Shown: positions 41,721-50,628 of the stretch, piece by piece
Layout of the letters: every line of letters starts with the position of its first letter
How positions within the stretch are numbered: the stretch's first letter is position 1
Assembly: GCF_030063445.1 (NCBI RefSeq)
Contig: NZ_JASITD010000004.1
Location: 186,001-250,000 of the forward strand
DNA: 64,000 nucleotides
DNA from: Hymenobacter sp. H14-R3
GTDB taxonomy: Bacteria > Bacteroidota > Bacteroidia > Cytophagales > Hymenobacteraceae
Direction of reading: 5' to 3'
Notes under the pieces: model-generated
Databases searched by the model: none
What the model saw: the letters and a program-made list of their open reading frames with translations, nothing else
What the model was told of the DNA's origin: nothing
Translations under genes and position numbers: made by a program

Positions 41721-42455
41721 ATGTTTATTCCGCGCCGGGTGCGTCGCCGTTTGCTGTTGCCGCCGGGCTGGGTGGCGCTCGGTTTTTTGCTGCTGCTGGG
41801 CTGCCAGGCGCTGCGGCAGTGGCAGGCGCAGCTGAAGCAGTGGCGTTTTATACCGATTACAGTACCCGCCCGGCTCATCAACCAGCTCTATACCTGGAAT
41901 GCTATCGTCTATCAGCCTGTAAGCAAGCTAAATACCCTTCGGCCCTGGCATGATATAACATTCAAAGGCCGCGAGTTGCCGGACTTCTTCAGCGCGGCGG
42001 CCACCGAGTCGGCTATTCGCCAGGTTATGGCCGACTCCGGCCACGCGGGCGGGGTGCGTGTGCGCTTTTGGCCTGGCGCAACGTATGCCAATCTGGTAAA
42101 GGTTTTGAACATTATGAACTATACCAACCAGAAAAAACACTGGCTGGATATTCGCCAGCAGCCGCTGACACTTTATGCGATTACGGATAAGCTTCTACCC
42201 GTTAAGCCAGCGCTAGTAGCTGACCTCAAGCCAATTAATTGTGCAACAGGATATTATCAAGTAGAGAATAGTGGAATAGGAGTTGGTTTCCAAAAAATAG
42301 TATCCGGCCTTTGGCAAAAGTCACGGCCCCTGTGGCGGCAGGTTTGGTTGCTGCCAGTCGCCCTGCTTTTCCTGCTTGGCGTTTTAAATTCGGTGCACTT
42401 GTTGCGCCTCAGAACCGGCTGTCGCAACTCCTTATTCACCCCACGTAAACCCTGA
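41721..42455 (+). CDS. Membrane protein of unknown function
   Basis: 244 residues from the ATG at 41721. Two hydrophobic segments: one near the start (LLLPPGWVALGFLLLLGCQAL, about 11-30) and one near the end (VWLLPVALLFLLGVLNSVHLL, about 210-230). The intervening 170 residues are soluble and mixed, probably periplasmic. A Cys in LLLGCQ might be a lipobox, but the segment after the basic start is more like a membrane anchor. No family recognised. The next gene starts 10 bases after its stop, so they probably form an operon. Confidence 0.68.
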   Translation: MFIPRRVRRRLLLPPGWVALGFLLLLGCQALRQWQAQLKQWRFIPITVPARLINQLYTWNAIVYQPVSKLNTLRPWHDITFKGRELPDFFSAAATESAIRQVMADSGHAGGVRVRFWPGATYANLVKVLNIMNYTNQKKHWLDIRQQPLTLYAITDKLLPVKPALVADLKPINCATGYYQVENSGIGVGFQKIVSGLWQKSRPLWRQVWLLPVALLFLLGVLNSVHLLRLRTGCRNSLFTPRKP

Positions 42456-42465
42456 ACCTTCAAAC

Positions 42466-43023
42466 TTGTCCACCCTGCCACCCGCCCTGCGCCGCGCCCT
42501 GCTCGACCTTCCTCAGAAGGAAAAAGACCAGCTGCTCACCCGCCTCGTAGCCCAGGATGCGGTGCTGGCCGAGCAGCTGGCCTACCGCCTGCTCGAAGGC
42601 CCCGATGCCCTCGAAACCCGCCGCGCCGCCCTGCGCCAGCAGGTAGACGACCCCGTGCGCGGCTACCACCAAACGCCCAACGACCTGCTCGCTATCCTGC
42701 GGCAGCTGCAAGCGCGGCTGGCCTACCACGCCCGCATCACGCACGACGCGTTTGGCGAAGTGGAGCTGGGCCTGCGCCTGCTGGCCAACGTGTTTCGACA
42801 CCAGCCGGCGCTGGTGGCGCGGCTGCACGGCCCCACCCAGCCGCTGCTGCAACACCTGGTGCGCCGCACCCAGGAAGCCCTGAAGCAAGCCGAAAAGCTG
42901 CACCCCGACTACCACCTGGAGCTGGCCGACGCCGCCAATGCGGTGCTGGCGGGCCTGTTTGCCGCGGGGGCGGCCCCGCTGGCGCGTGAGGCCGGCCTGC
43001 CGGCCCACGTGGCGTGGGGGTGA
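42466..43023 (+). CDS. Helical hypothetical protein with a TTG start
   Basis: 185 residues from a TTG codon at 42466; no ATG or GTG is available near the protein-like start (STLPPALRRALLDLPQKEKDQLL). Almost entirely predicted helix, with heptad-like Leu/Ala runs (LAILRQLQARLAYHARI, LLQHLVRRTQEALKQAEKL). Typical of Bacteroidota small cytoplasmic helical proteins of unknown role. Operon with the membrane protein upstream. No motif or partner indicates a function. Confidence 0.65.
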   Translation: MSTLPPALRRALLDLPQKEKDQLLTRLVAQDAVLAEQLAYRLLEGPDALETRRAALRQQVDDPVRGYHQTPNDLLAILRQLQARLAYHARITHDAFGEVELGLRLLANVFRHQPALVARLHGPTQPLLQHLVRRTQEALKQAEKLHPDYHLELADAANAVLAGLFAAGAAPLAREAGLPAHVAWG

Positions 43024-43066
43024 GGCGCAACCTTACTTGGATAGGAGGGGGCTTTAAATTATCCAC

Positions 43067-43104
43067 AAAAAACGGTGGTCCAAGGACAAGGCACGCCGTT
43101 TTTT
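43067..43104 (+). terminator. Probable terminator
   Basis: AAAAAACGG (43067-43075) pairs with CCGTTTTTT (43096-43104); the loop is 20 bases. It follows the two-gene unit by 43 bases and precedes the subtilase gene. Confidence 0.5.
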
Positions 43105-43166
43105 CGTAGGTGAGGAAGGGCTGTTTCTTACCTTTACCCAAAGGCTGTTATTTCGCTTGTTAACTT

Positions 43167-45989
43167 ATGAAAATAGTGCGTACGCTAGTATGGGTCAGCT
43201 GTTTGCTATTGGCTTTGCCGGGGCTGGCTGCGCCGCCTACGCGGCCGGGTAAGCTAGTGCTGAAGCTGCGGGCCAGCACCAACCCGCTGGCCGCCGACCT
43301 TAGCGCCTTGCTGCCCGCGCTGGTTGCGTTGCAGGCCACTGACCTGGCGCAGAAGTTTCCGCACAGCGCCCTGCCCAGCCCCGAGCGCCCGGGTAGCGTA
43401 GACCTGCGCCGCGTGTACGAGCTGACGGTGCCAACCGGCTTAACGCTGACCAAGGCCCGTACAATGCTGCTAGCCACGGGGATTGTGGAATATGTGGAGC
43501 CGCTCTACCTGCGCATGCCCCAGTACCAGCCCAACGACCCACGGGCCGACTCGCTGGCCGGCTACAATGAGTACCACCTGCGCCTCACCCAGGCCTACCG
43601 CGCCTGGGACTTCACGAAGGGCGACACCAGCGTGGTAATCGGCGTGACCGATACCGGCATTCGCTACACCCACGAAGACTTGGTTGGGCAAGTGAAATAC
43701 AACTACGCCGACCCCGTCAACGGGCTGGATGATGACGGCGACGGCTACATAGATAACTTTCGCGGATGGGATTTTTCCAATAATAACAACGACCCGTTTT
43801 ATAACGCCTTCGTTGGGCACGGCTCGCAGGTATCGGGCATTGTGGCGGGGGCCACCGACAATGGCAAGGGCATAGCGGGCGTCGGGTTTAAGTGCAAGTT
43901 TCTGCCTTTGCAAATATTTCCGGGTACTACTACGGGCTCGTTTGCGGGCTACGAGGCGGTGGTGTACGCCGCCGACCACAACTGCCGGGTCATTAATATG
44001 TCGTGGGGCGGGGCGGGCGGTTATTCGCGCTTCGAGCAGGATGTGTGCACCTACGCCGCCGTGAACCACGACGTGGTGCTGGTAGCGGCGGCCGGCAACA
44101 CGCCCGGCGACCTGCTTTTTTACCCCGCTTCCTACGACCACGTGCTCTCGGTGGCCGCCACTGATGAGGCCGATGCCAAAGCTGATTTTTCTGCTTATAG
44201 CCGCCGCATAGATTTGTCGGCGCCGGGTACCAACATCATCATCGTTAATGGCCGGCTTAGCAGCTCATACGCCGGCCCGCCCGATGCCGACTACTGGGTG
44301 GGTTCGGGCACGTCGTTTGCCTCGCCACAGGTGGCGGGCGCGGCGGCCCTGGTGCGCAGCCGCTTTCCGCAACTTACTGCCGAGCAGGTAGTTGCCCAGC
44401 TGCGCCAGGCAGCCGATACCAGCATCTACACCCTGCCCGCCAACCAGGGCTACCGGGGCTACCTGGGCACCGGCCGCCTCAACATTGCCCGGGCAGTAGC
44501 TGCCCTTAACCAGCGCGAGGCGCGGGTGGTAACCAGCGCCTTTGCCCCGGCCAAGCCGTTTGGCTACGCCCCCGGCGACACCGTGCGGCTGGCCGCTACC
44601 GTGCGCAATCTGCTGCTGCCGGTGGCCGGGCTCACCGTCACGCTCACCTCGCTTTCGCCCTACCTCACGGTGCGGCAGGGTGGCTTTGCGGTGGGCAGCC
44701 TGGCCACGCTGGCCGAGGCCAGCAACGGGGCCGCGCCGTTTCGGCTGGCGGTGGCCAGCAACGTGCCGCCCAGCACCAAAGCCACGTTGCGCTACCATTT
44801 TTCGGGCGCAAATAACTATCAATCAGACCAATATGTGGAGCTGTTGCTTAACCCCGATTTTGTGCAGCTCGACGCCGGTAATATCAGCGTGAGCGTGAGT
44901 AGCCGGGGCAACCTGGCCTACGACGACGTAACCGGGGCGGTGGGCCGCGGCTTCAGCTACCGGGGCAGCACCCCGATGCTCAGCGAAGGCGGCCTGCTGC
45001 TGGCCACTACCCCCACCCGCGTGGCCACCCACCTGCGCAGCAGCTCCGGCGCGGTGCAGCAGTCGTTTTTTGCCCTCGCCCAAATACAAAAGCTAACCCC
45101 CGGCCCCCGCGCCGACCAGGAGGCCCGCGGCACCTTTCGCGACTCCCTGCCTGACCCGCAAAAGCCGCGCTCGGTGGGCGTGCGCGTGCGTCAGCACGGC
45201 CAAAGCTGGGCGGCCCCGGCAGCCCGCCGCAATTTTATTCTGCTCGATTATTCGCTGCGCAACCTCACCGCCGATACGCTCAAGCCCCTCTACGCCGGCC
45301 TGTTTGCCGACTGGGACCTGCCCGGCGATGCCGCCCGCAACGTAGCCCGCTGGGACTCCGTGAACCGCATGGGCTACTGCTACGACCCGCTCACGCCGCA
45401 GGTATACGCGGGGGTGCAGGTGCTGGGCCCCCGCCCGGCCGGGGTGTACTCTATTGATAATAGCGCGCCGGCTGGCACGCCCATCTACTTTGCCGACGGC
45501 TTCAGCCCCGCCGAAAAATACCTGGCCCTGAGCGGCGGCTTTGGCCGGGCGCACCGCAGCGTGGGTACCGACACGCAGGGCACCGATGCCTCGCAGGTAG
45601 TGAGCACCCTGGTGCCCTGCCTGGCCCCCGGCGACTCGGCCACCGTGGCCTTTGCGGTGCTGGCCGCCCCCACGCTGGCCGAGCTGCAAGCCACCGCCCA
45701 GGCTGCCACGGCCGCCTACCAGCAGCAGCAAGTGCTGGCGGCGGCCCCAGTGGCGGCGGGTACTACCTGGCAGCTATTCCCTAACCCAACTACTGGCCTG
45801 GTAAACATTGTGTTACCCACTAAGCTTGGTGCCGCTGCGGCGCAGGTGCTCGATGCCCTGGGCCGGCCCGTAGCCACGGTGGCGCTGCCCAGCGGCGGCG
45901 GCCTGCTGAGCCTGCAAGCCCTGGCCCCCGGCCTGTACGTGGTGCGCATACTCGGCACGAGCCTATTGCAGCGCGTGGTGCGCGAGTAG
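43167..45989 (+). CDS. Secreted subtilisin-like (S8) serine protease with T9SS tail
   Basis: 940 residues. Signal peptide to about LAAPP, then a propeptide-like region (to about 130). The peptidase domain has the triad Asp 162 (VTDTGI), His 218 (GHGSQVSGIVAG) and Ser 383 (GTSFASPQVAG), and an oxyanion-type Asn (AAAGNTPGD). A DDDGDGYIDNF loop probably binds calcium. The C-terminal 400 residues are beta-sandwich domains, and the last 75 (WQLFPNPTTGLVNIVLP ... GLYVVRILG) form a T9SS sorting domain, so the protein is an extracellular or surface protease. Single-gene transcript with a terminator-like inverted repeat after it. Confidence 0.94.
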   Translation: MKIVRTLVWVSCLLLALPGLAAPPTRPGKLVLKLRASTNPLAADLSALLPALVALQATDLAQKFPHSALPSPERPGSVDLRRVYELTVPTGLTLTKARTMLLATGIVEYVEPLYLRMPQYQPNDPRADSLAGYNEYHLRLTQAYRAWDFTKGDTSVVIGVTDTGIRYTHEDLVGQVKYNYADPVNGLDDDGDGYIDNFRGWDFSNNNNDPFYNAFVGHGSQVSGIVAGATDNGKGIAGVGFKCKFLPLQIFPGTTTGSFAGYEAVVYAADHNCRVINMSWGGAGGYSRFEQDVCTYAAVNHDVVLVAAAGNTPGDLLFYPASYDHVLSVAATDEADAKADFSAYSRRIDLSAPGTNIIIVNGRLSSSYAGPPDADYWVGSGTSFASPQVAGAAALVRSRFPQLTAEQVVAQLRQAADTSIYTLPANQGYRGYLGTGRLNIARAVAALNQREARVVTSAFAPAKPFGYAPGDTVRLAATVRNLLLPVAGLTVTLTSLSPYLTVRQGGFAVGSLATLAEASNGAAPFRLAVASNVPPSTKATLRYHFSGANNYQSDQYVELLLNPDFVQLDAGNISVSVSSRGNLAYDDVTGAVGRGFSYRGSTPMLSEGGLLLATTPTRVATHLRSSSGAVQQSFFALAQIQKLTPGPRADQEARGTFRDSLPDPQKPRSVGVRVRQHGQSWAAPAARRNFILLDYSLRNLTADTLKPLYAGLFADWDLPGDAARNVARWDSVNRMGYCYDPLTPQVYAGVQVLGPRPAGVYSIDNSAPAGTPIYFADGFSPAEKYLALSGGFGRAHRSVGTDTQGTDASQVVSTLVPCLAPGDSATVAFAVLAAPTLAELQATAQAATAAYQQQQVLAAAPVAAGTTWQLFPNPTTGLVNIVLPTKLGAAAAQVLDALGRPVATVALPSGGGLLSLQALAPGLYVVRILGTSLLQRVVRE

Positions 45990-46023
45990 CTGCGAAGTAG
46001 GTTTAGCTACACGGGTTTGAAAA

Positions 46024-46105
46024 CGGCACCAAAAGCGGCGGCCCTTGCCTGAGCCACTGCTGAACAAGCAATTAGCTCAGGCAAGGGCCGCCGCTTTTAG
46101 TGCCG
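46024..46105. terminator. Long inverted repeat between convergent genes
   Basis: The left arm 46024-46054 and right arm 46075-46105 pair over about 31 bases with a 20-base loop and one mismatch. AAAAGC and GCTTTT lie inside the arms. It separates the end of the subtilase gene from the end of the minus-strand TssG-like gene and probably terminates both. Confidence 0.7.
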
Positions 46106-46113
46106 AATGCAGG

Positions 46114-47094
46114 CTAAATGCCGGCCGTGGTGAAGCCTAGCACGGGGGTTTCTTCGCCGGTGCCCAGCCGGAAGGAAGGCTCGGCGGCGGCCATTTCGTA
46201 GCGCAGCACAATGTCCGTTTCGAAGGCCACGAAGTATTCGCAAAGCATAGCCAGTGCTTTGGCCGGCCACTCGCCGGCCAGGTAGGCCTCCAGGGCGGGC
46301 ACCGACAGGCCGAGCAAGCTGATTTCGAGGGCCGGCAGGGTTTCCTGGTAGGCCCCGCCCAGCACCAGGTCGTGGCCCAGCGCCACGTGGCCCAGGGTGC
46401 CCGCCGCCGGGCCGCCGGTAGGAGCGGAAGGTAGGGGGTGGCGCTGCGGGGCCACCGTGCGCAGCGCCACGGGCTGGCCCAGCACACTTTCGAAGCAGCG
46501 CTGCGTACGGGCGAGGTCACCCACTATGCTTTGGGCCAGGGGCAACAGGTACAGCAAGTTGGTGAGGGGGGCGGGGGGCAGGCCGCAGTCGGCAATGCCC
46601 CAGAGGTGCGCCAGCACCTCATTGTACCAGGTGGGAGAGAGGCTGGTGAAGTAGCGGCGCTCTTCTTGCTCGATGCGCACCCGGCACCGAAAAAACTCCT
46701 GCTCGAAAGGCAGAAAAAACTGCCGGGTAGCCTTCTCTTTGCGGCGCTGCACCTGGCTGTCCTCCACCATGGCGCGCACGCCGGGGGGCGCGTCGGGCGT
46801 GGCGCTGCCCGGCTGGTGAAACACCTGCTGCGGCAGGGCGTCGTAGAGGCCCTCGCGGTGCAGGTCGAGCACGGTGCGCACCACGGGCCGGCCGCTGCGC
46901 ACAAACTCTTCGTCGTGCACGGCCCCCAGGTCGCGGCGGTAGCGGCGGGCAAACAGCCCCACGGGCCGCACCAGAAAATCGTCGAACGCGTACCCGTAGC
47001 TCAGCAGTTCGGCCAAAATTACTTCGAGGCGCAGGTCGAGCGGCTGGCGGCTGAGGGTGGCCAGCAGCTGGCGAACGGAGGTGGTTGGTGGCAC
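46114..47094 (-). CDS. T6SS baseplate-like protein, probably TssG of the Bacteroidota system
   Basis: 326 residues from a GTG at 47094, where the protein-like sequence begins (PPTTSVRQLLATLSRQPLDLRLEVILAE). Characteristic stretches are LLSYGYAFDDFLVRPVGLFARRY, HREGLYDALPQQVFHQP and ATRQFFLPFEQEFFRCRVRIEQEERRY. I associate these with the TssG-like baseplate subunit of Bacteroidota type VI systems. TssG links the hub to the TssK/TssF wedges in the cytoplasm. The call rests on remembered sequence pattern and on the neighbours TssN, TssK and TssO, divergently transcribed just upstream. TssF-like or another baseplate component are alternatives. Confidence 0.6.
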   Translation of the reverse strand: MPPTTSVRQLLATLSRQPLDLRLEVILAELLSYGYAFDDFLVRPVGLFARRYRRDLGAVHDEEFVRSGRPVVRTVLDLHREGLYDALPQQVFHQPGSATPDAPPGVRAMVEDSQVQRRKEKATRQFFLPFEQEFFRCRVRIEQEERRYFTSLSPTWYNEVLAHLWGIADCGLPPAPLTNLLYLLPLAQSIVGDLARTQRCFESVLGQPVALRTVAPQRHPLPSAPTGGPAAGTLGHVALGHDLVLGGAYQETLPALEISLLGLSVPALEAYLAGEWPAKALAMLCEYFVAFETDIVLRYEMAAAEPSFRLGTGEETPVLGFTTAGI

Positions 47095-47281
47095 GGCAAA
47101 AGCTAGGGCAAGTGAGGCAGCGGGCCCGCCCCAACGCGTACGGGGCCGGCGGCCCCAAGTTAGGCGGCCCAATTCGATATTGGCCCGCAGGCACCCCTGG
47201 GCCAGAATTTTCCGTACCTTGGGCAGCCGGCCCCTGCTGGGTGCCCTGGCCGCCCGCTGCCGTTCGCTAGCCGCTCTCCGA

Positions 47282-48136
47282 ATGCTCCCAAATCCTACTT
47301 CTCAGGCCCGTACGGCCGCTTCCAGTGCTTTATCCAATTCGGCTTCTAGAATTCAGAATAGCAAGCCTTTTATTAGCGGAATGCTCTATGTGTTGGGCAC
47401 CGTGCTGGCGTTTGGGCTGCTGGGGCTGGCGGCTGTGCGCAGCCCGTGGCCGTTTCCGCTCACGTTTGGCTTGTTGCAGCTGGCCGTGGTGCTGCTCGGG
47501 TGGCTCTACGCCGCCCAGCTGCCCAGCTGGCTAAGCTGGTATAACCCTCAGCGCCGGGCCCAAGGAGCTCTGATACTGTTGGTTACGGCTTTCGTAGGGG
47601 CGGCGGCCATTTTTGCACTGCGCTGGGTGCCGTGGGCCAAAAGCCAGCTGCCTTCCACTAGCTTTATGATGGCGGTAGTGCCGTTTTTATTGCCCTTCTT
47701 TTTCTGGGAATCGTACCGGGCGTGGCTGGCTATTCCGCACCGGCAGTATAAGCTGTGGCACTACAACCCGCTGGCTGCCAGCCCCGACCTGTCGCGCATG
47801 GACCTCAACAACTTCATGGTGGTGCACTTCTGGATGACGCGCCGCCACGGCGAAGCCCTCTACTACGACTTCTCCTCCAAGGCCCCCTTCCAGATGCGGG
47901 TGGGCGACTTGTTTGCCATTTTCCTCACCGACTACAACGCGCTCAAGCCCGACCAGGCCCTGCAATACGTAGACGGCCAGGGCCAGCCCTTCGGGTGGCT
48001 GTTCTACGCCAAGCGCTCGTGGTGGCACCGCCGGCACTACTACAACCCCGACTTCACCTTTCAGGACAATTTCCTGCGGCAGGGCAGCATTTTGGTGGCC
48101 CAGCGCGTGCCGGTGCCCCCGGCCGCCCAGGCTTAG
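47282..48136 (+). CDS. tssN: T6SS membrane protein TssN
   Basis: 284 residues from the ATG at 47282. Five hydrophobic segments occur in the first 150 residues (GMLYVLGTVLAFGLLGLAAV, FGLLQLAVVLLGWLYA, GALILLVTAFVGAAAIFAL, VVPFLLPFFFWESY). They are followed by a soluble C-terminal domain (YKLWHYNP, FMVVHFWMTRRHGEALYYDF, RSWWHRRHYYNPDFTFQDNFLRQGSILVAQRV). This is the layout of TssN, a subunit specific to Bacteroidota T6SSiii, thought to belong to the trans-envelope complex that replaces TssJLM. First gene of a plus-strand tssN-tssK-tssO unit. Confidence 0.78.
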   Translation: MLPNPTSQARTAASSALSNSASRIQNSKPFISGMLYVLGTVLAFGLLGLAAVRSPWPFPLTFGLLQLAVVLLGWLYAAQLPSWLSWYNPQRRAQGALILLVTAFVGAAAIFALRWVPWAKSQLPSTSFMMAVVPFLLPFFFWESYRAWLAIPHRQYKLWHYNPLAASPDLSRMDLNNFMVVHFWMTRRHGEALYYDFSSKAPFQMRVGDLFAIFLTDYNALKPDQALQYVDGQGQPFGWLFYAKRSWWHRRHYYNPDFTFQDNFLRQGSILVAQRVPVPPAAQA

Positions 48137-48171
48137 GGCGGGCCGCCGGGGGTGCACTTTACTTTCGCTTC

Positions 48172-48179
48172 TACATTTG
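48172..48179 (+). promoter_or_regulatory. -7 element (TACATTTG) 5 bases before tssK
   Basis: TACATTTG matches TAnnTTTG and lies only five bases before the tssK ATG at 48185. It could give tssK its own, nearly leaderless, transcript in addition to read-through from tssN. Confidence 0.4.
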
Positions 48180-48184
48180 CGTCT

Positions 48185-49426
48185 ATGATTCCTGAAATTA
48201 AGTATTATCCGGTGAATTGGGTGGATGGGATGAAAATTTCCCGCCTCCAATTTGCGGAGACTGAGCGTTTCACCACCGACCACCTGCGCGATGCCATCGC
48301 CCTGCACCTGCGCCCCGATTACTACGGCCTGCTGCCCGCCACCAACGAGCTGGGCAGCCCCGCCTCTTTCGAGCTGCTGCTGAGCGTTGATGCCCAAAGT
48401 GGCGTGCAGGCCCGCCTCACGCAGTGCCGGGCCATTACGGCCGGCGGGGCCCGCATCGAAATCACCCCCAGCGCGCAGCCCCTTACGGCGGCCAGTAGCC
48501 TGCCCCAGCTGCTAGCGGCCTTCGGCCTCACGGCTACCGAAGGCCTGCGCTTTAGCGTGGTGCTCACCGTTAATCCCTTCGAGCGGGTGCCTACCGGCGC
48601 GCCGGCCCCTGAGGAGATGCCCCCCCGGCACCCGTACTCGCGCCCCGCCTATGAGCTGAGCTTTGTGCCCACCCAGCAGCTGAGTGGCACGGCCAGCGCG
48701 GCCTTTACGCTGGTGGTGGGTGAGCTGCTGTATACGGAGGGCGAGCTGCGGCCCGTGGCGCAGTTTATTCCGCCCAGCACGGCACTGGCTAGCCACCCGG
48801 CGTTGCTGCAAGCGCTGCATCAGCTTGATTTTCAGTTAACTGAGCTGGAAACCGATGCCTTCAAAATTATTCACAAAGTGAAGCTGCGCACCGACAAGCG
48901 CGGCCCGCTGGCCGACCTCGTGCGCGAGCTGGCCGAGCGCACCGTGTTTGCCCTGGCCCAGCAGCTTACCACGCTGCGGCTGCTGGCCGCTGCCCAGCCC
49001 CCCAGCTACCTGCTCGATGCCCTGCTACGCGTGGCCAAGCAAATAAAAACGTCGCTCGACAGCCTCACCGAAGCTGAGCGCGAAGAGCTGCTCAAATACT
49101 TCGAGCAGTGGTCCGAAACGCCGCCCGCTGCGTTGCTGGGGGCCTTGCAGGCCGCCGTTACGCTTACCTACAGCCACCAGCTGGTGCACGAGCACCTGCG
49201 CCAGCAGCAGCAGCTGTGGCAGCTGCTGGGCCTGGTGTTTCGGCAGCTTAGCCAGCTGGAGTACATTGGGAAAAACCGCGAGGGCTGGCAGCCCTTCATT
49301 ATCGAAAACCCGGTGGCCCGGTCGCCCGCCGTGGGCTACGTGCCCACGCAGCCGCAGCTGCAAACGCAGCCCGAGTCCGAAACCAACCCCGCCCCCGCGC
49401 GCAGCACGCGCTGGAACCCTTTTTAA
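48185..49426 (+). CDS. tssK: T6SS baseplate subunit TssK
   Basis: 413 residues from the ATG at 48185 (a GTG 33 bases upstream would also be in frame). The N-terminal part (YYPVNWVDGMKISRLQFAETE, HLRDAIALHLRPDYYGLLP) has the conserved W-x-x-G-M-x-(I/L) start of TssK, which builds the shell that docks on the baseplate. A middle beta domain and a C-terminal helical region (LLREL..., LRLLAAAQPPSYLLDALL, QLVHEHLRQQQQLWQLLGLVFRQL) fit the known neck and head domains. It connects the baseplate to the membrane complex, here presumably through TssN/TssO. 48-nt gap to tssN, 39 nt to tssO. Confidence 0.8.
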   Translation: MIPEIKYYPVNWVDGMKISRLQFAETERFTTDHLRDAIALHLRPDYYGLLPATNELGSPASFELLLSVDAQSGVQARLTQCRAITAGGARIEITPSAQPLTAASSLPQLLAAFGLTATEGLRFSVVLTVNPFERVPTGAPAPEEMPPRHPYSRPAYELSFVPTQQLSGTASAAFTLVVGELLYTEGELRPVAQFIPPSTALASHPALLQALHQLDFQLTELETDAFKIIHKVKLRTDKRGPLADLVRELAERTVFALAQQLTTLRLLAAAQPPSYLLDALLRVAKQIKTSLDSLTEAEREELLKYFEQWSETPPAALLGALQAAVTLTYSHQLVHEHLRQQQQLWQLLGLVFRQLSQLEYIGKNREGWQPFIIENPVARSPAVGYVPTQPQLQTQPESETNPAPARSTRWNPF

Positions 49427-49465
49427 GCGTCCGTTGCACCGGCCCGTCGCCTCTTCCTTGCCTGC

Positions 49466-50329
49466 ATGAATCCCCTCAACCAACCCGAGCGCCGCACCCG
49501 CCTCTGGCAATTTAGCCTGTTATACCTGTTAGCGCTGCTCATTCCGCTGGGTGCCTCCTACTATTTGTTTTCCAATAAAAGCATTGTGGAAGAGAATACC
49601 CGGCTCACCAGCGAGTTGGACGTGACGCATAAGGAGCAGGCCCGCTTGGTTATGCAGTTCGATACGCTTACGCACCGCCTGCAAAATATCGACCAGCTCG
49701 ACCAGCGCATCCTTAGTGAAACCAACCAGCAGGTGAAGAGCAGCCTTGCCCTGCGCAATGAGGAAAACGTAAACGCTATCGGCCTCGGATTAAGTGAATT
49801 GAAGCGAGATTCGGCTCAAATGAAGGTGCAAGCGCATCGGCAGCTGGCCCGTAACATACTGCGCGATTTTGACCTGCTGCGCTCTACCCGCAAAACGGTG
49901 GATGTGCTAAACCAGAATGTGACCCGCGGCGGCGATGCCGAGAAAAGCAACGCCACGCTGCTCGACCAGCTTGGCCAAGCCCGCCAGCAGGTTATTATGC
50001 TGCAAGCCGCCTTAGCCAACTGCTCCAAAGCGCCGCCACCTATCGTCAACCCGCCCTCCGTGGCTACGCTCAGCACGTCGGCCAAGCTTCAGATAGAGCT
50101 GCTGCGCAACCAGGTAGCCTTTGCCGATGCCGATTGCCTGCGCCAGCGCGCCCTCGACAGAAAGCCCCACAGCAAGGACCGCGCTAAGATGCTGGAAGAG
50201 TCGCGCACGGCTTTTATCCACATCCTGCAAAACCCCGCTACCGATGACCTGAAGCAGAGCATCGAGAAAACGCTCGAAACCATTAATGTTGAGCTGGGTA
50301 AGCCCGCCCGCTTCTTTTTATTTAAATAG
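49466..50329 (+). CDS. tssO: T6SS protein TssO
   Basis: 287 residues. One N-terminal membrane helix (LWQFSLLYLLALLIPLGASYYLF, about 13-35), then a long periplasmic coiled-coil and helical region (NTRLTSELDVTHKEQARLVMQFDTLTHRLQ, with repeated heptads to about 190) and a final helical domain with KDRAKMLEESRTAFIHILQNP. This matches TssO, a Bacteroidota-only subunit of T6SSiii placed in the envelope complex. Last gene of the tssN-K-O unit. Its stop codon is the first base of a 35-bp inverted repeat that acts as terminator. Confidence 0.8.
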   Translation: MNPLNQPERRTRLWQFSLLYLLALLIPLGASYYLFSNKSIVEENTRLTSELDVTHKEQARLVMQFDTLTHRLQNIDQLDQRILSETNQQVKSSLALRNEENVNAIGLGLSELKRDSAQMKVQAHRQLARNILRDFDLLRSTRKTVDVLNQNVTRGGDAEKSNATLLDQLGQARQQVIMLQAALANCSKAPPPIVNPPSVATLSTSAKLQIELLRNQVAFADADCLRQRALDRKPHSKDRAKMLEESRTAFIHILQNPATDDLKQSIEKTLETINVELGKPARFFLFK

Positions 50330-50409
50330 GGCTTACGCAAAAGCCCCTTTTGTAGCCCCAGCGAGGTCGTACTCCGCTGGGGCTACAAAAGGGGCTTTTG
50401 CGTGAGCCC
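50329..50409. terminator. 35-bp inverted repeat, terminator of tssO
   Basis: Bases 50329-50363 are complementary to 50375-50409 with one mismatch and an 11-base loop. The left arm starts at the last base of the tssO stop codon. It lies between tssO and the convergent tssD genes. A dense T-run is missing, but stem length alone makes it very stable. Confidence 0.72.
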
Positions 50410-50628
50410 TGGCAAGGTTTTATGAAAAGCAAAAAGAACGTCATGCTCATCTGGCGTTCTGACGAAACCCTGAACAGGCTCGTCGGCAGCTTCTACTGGG
50501 AGTATACCTGTTCGTTCTGAAAACAACTTTTCCCCTCCTTTTCGGAGAGGTTGTCGGCGCACGGGGCGCGCACAGAGAATGAAAAATAAGGAATTAATAA
50601 TCTTATAATGAGGTAGTTGCAGTATATG
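50410..50628. other. Non-coding region, possible extragenic repeat
   Basis: A 33-codon frame at 50422-50520 is too short and not protein-like. AGAACGTCATGCTCATCTGG and the following GGCGTTCTGACGAAACC have the look of dispersed extragenic palindromic elements; the start of the left part also resembles the WD40-gene terminator (GTCATGCTCA). Low certainty. Confidence 0.3.

Noticed and set aside
50422..50520. 33-codon frame after tssO
   Set aside because: Too short and lies in repeat-like sequence; no support for translation.
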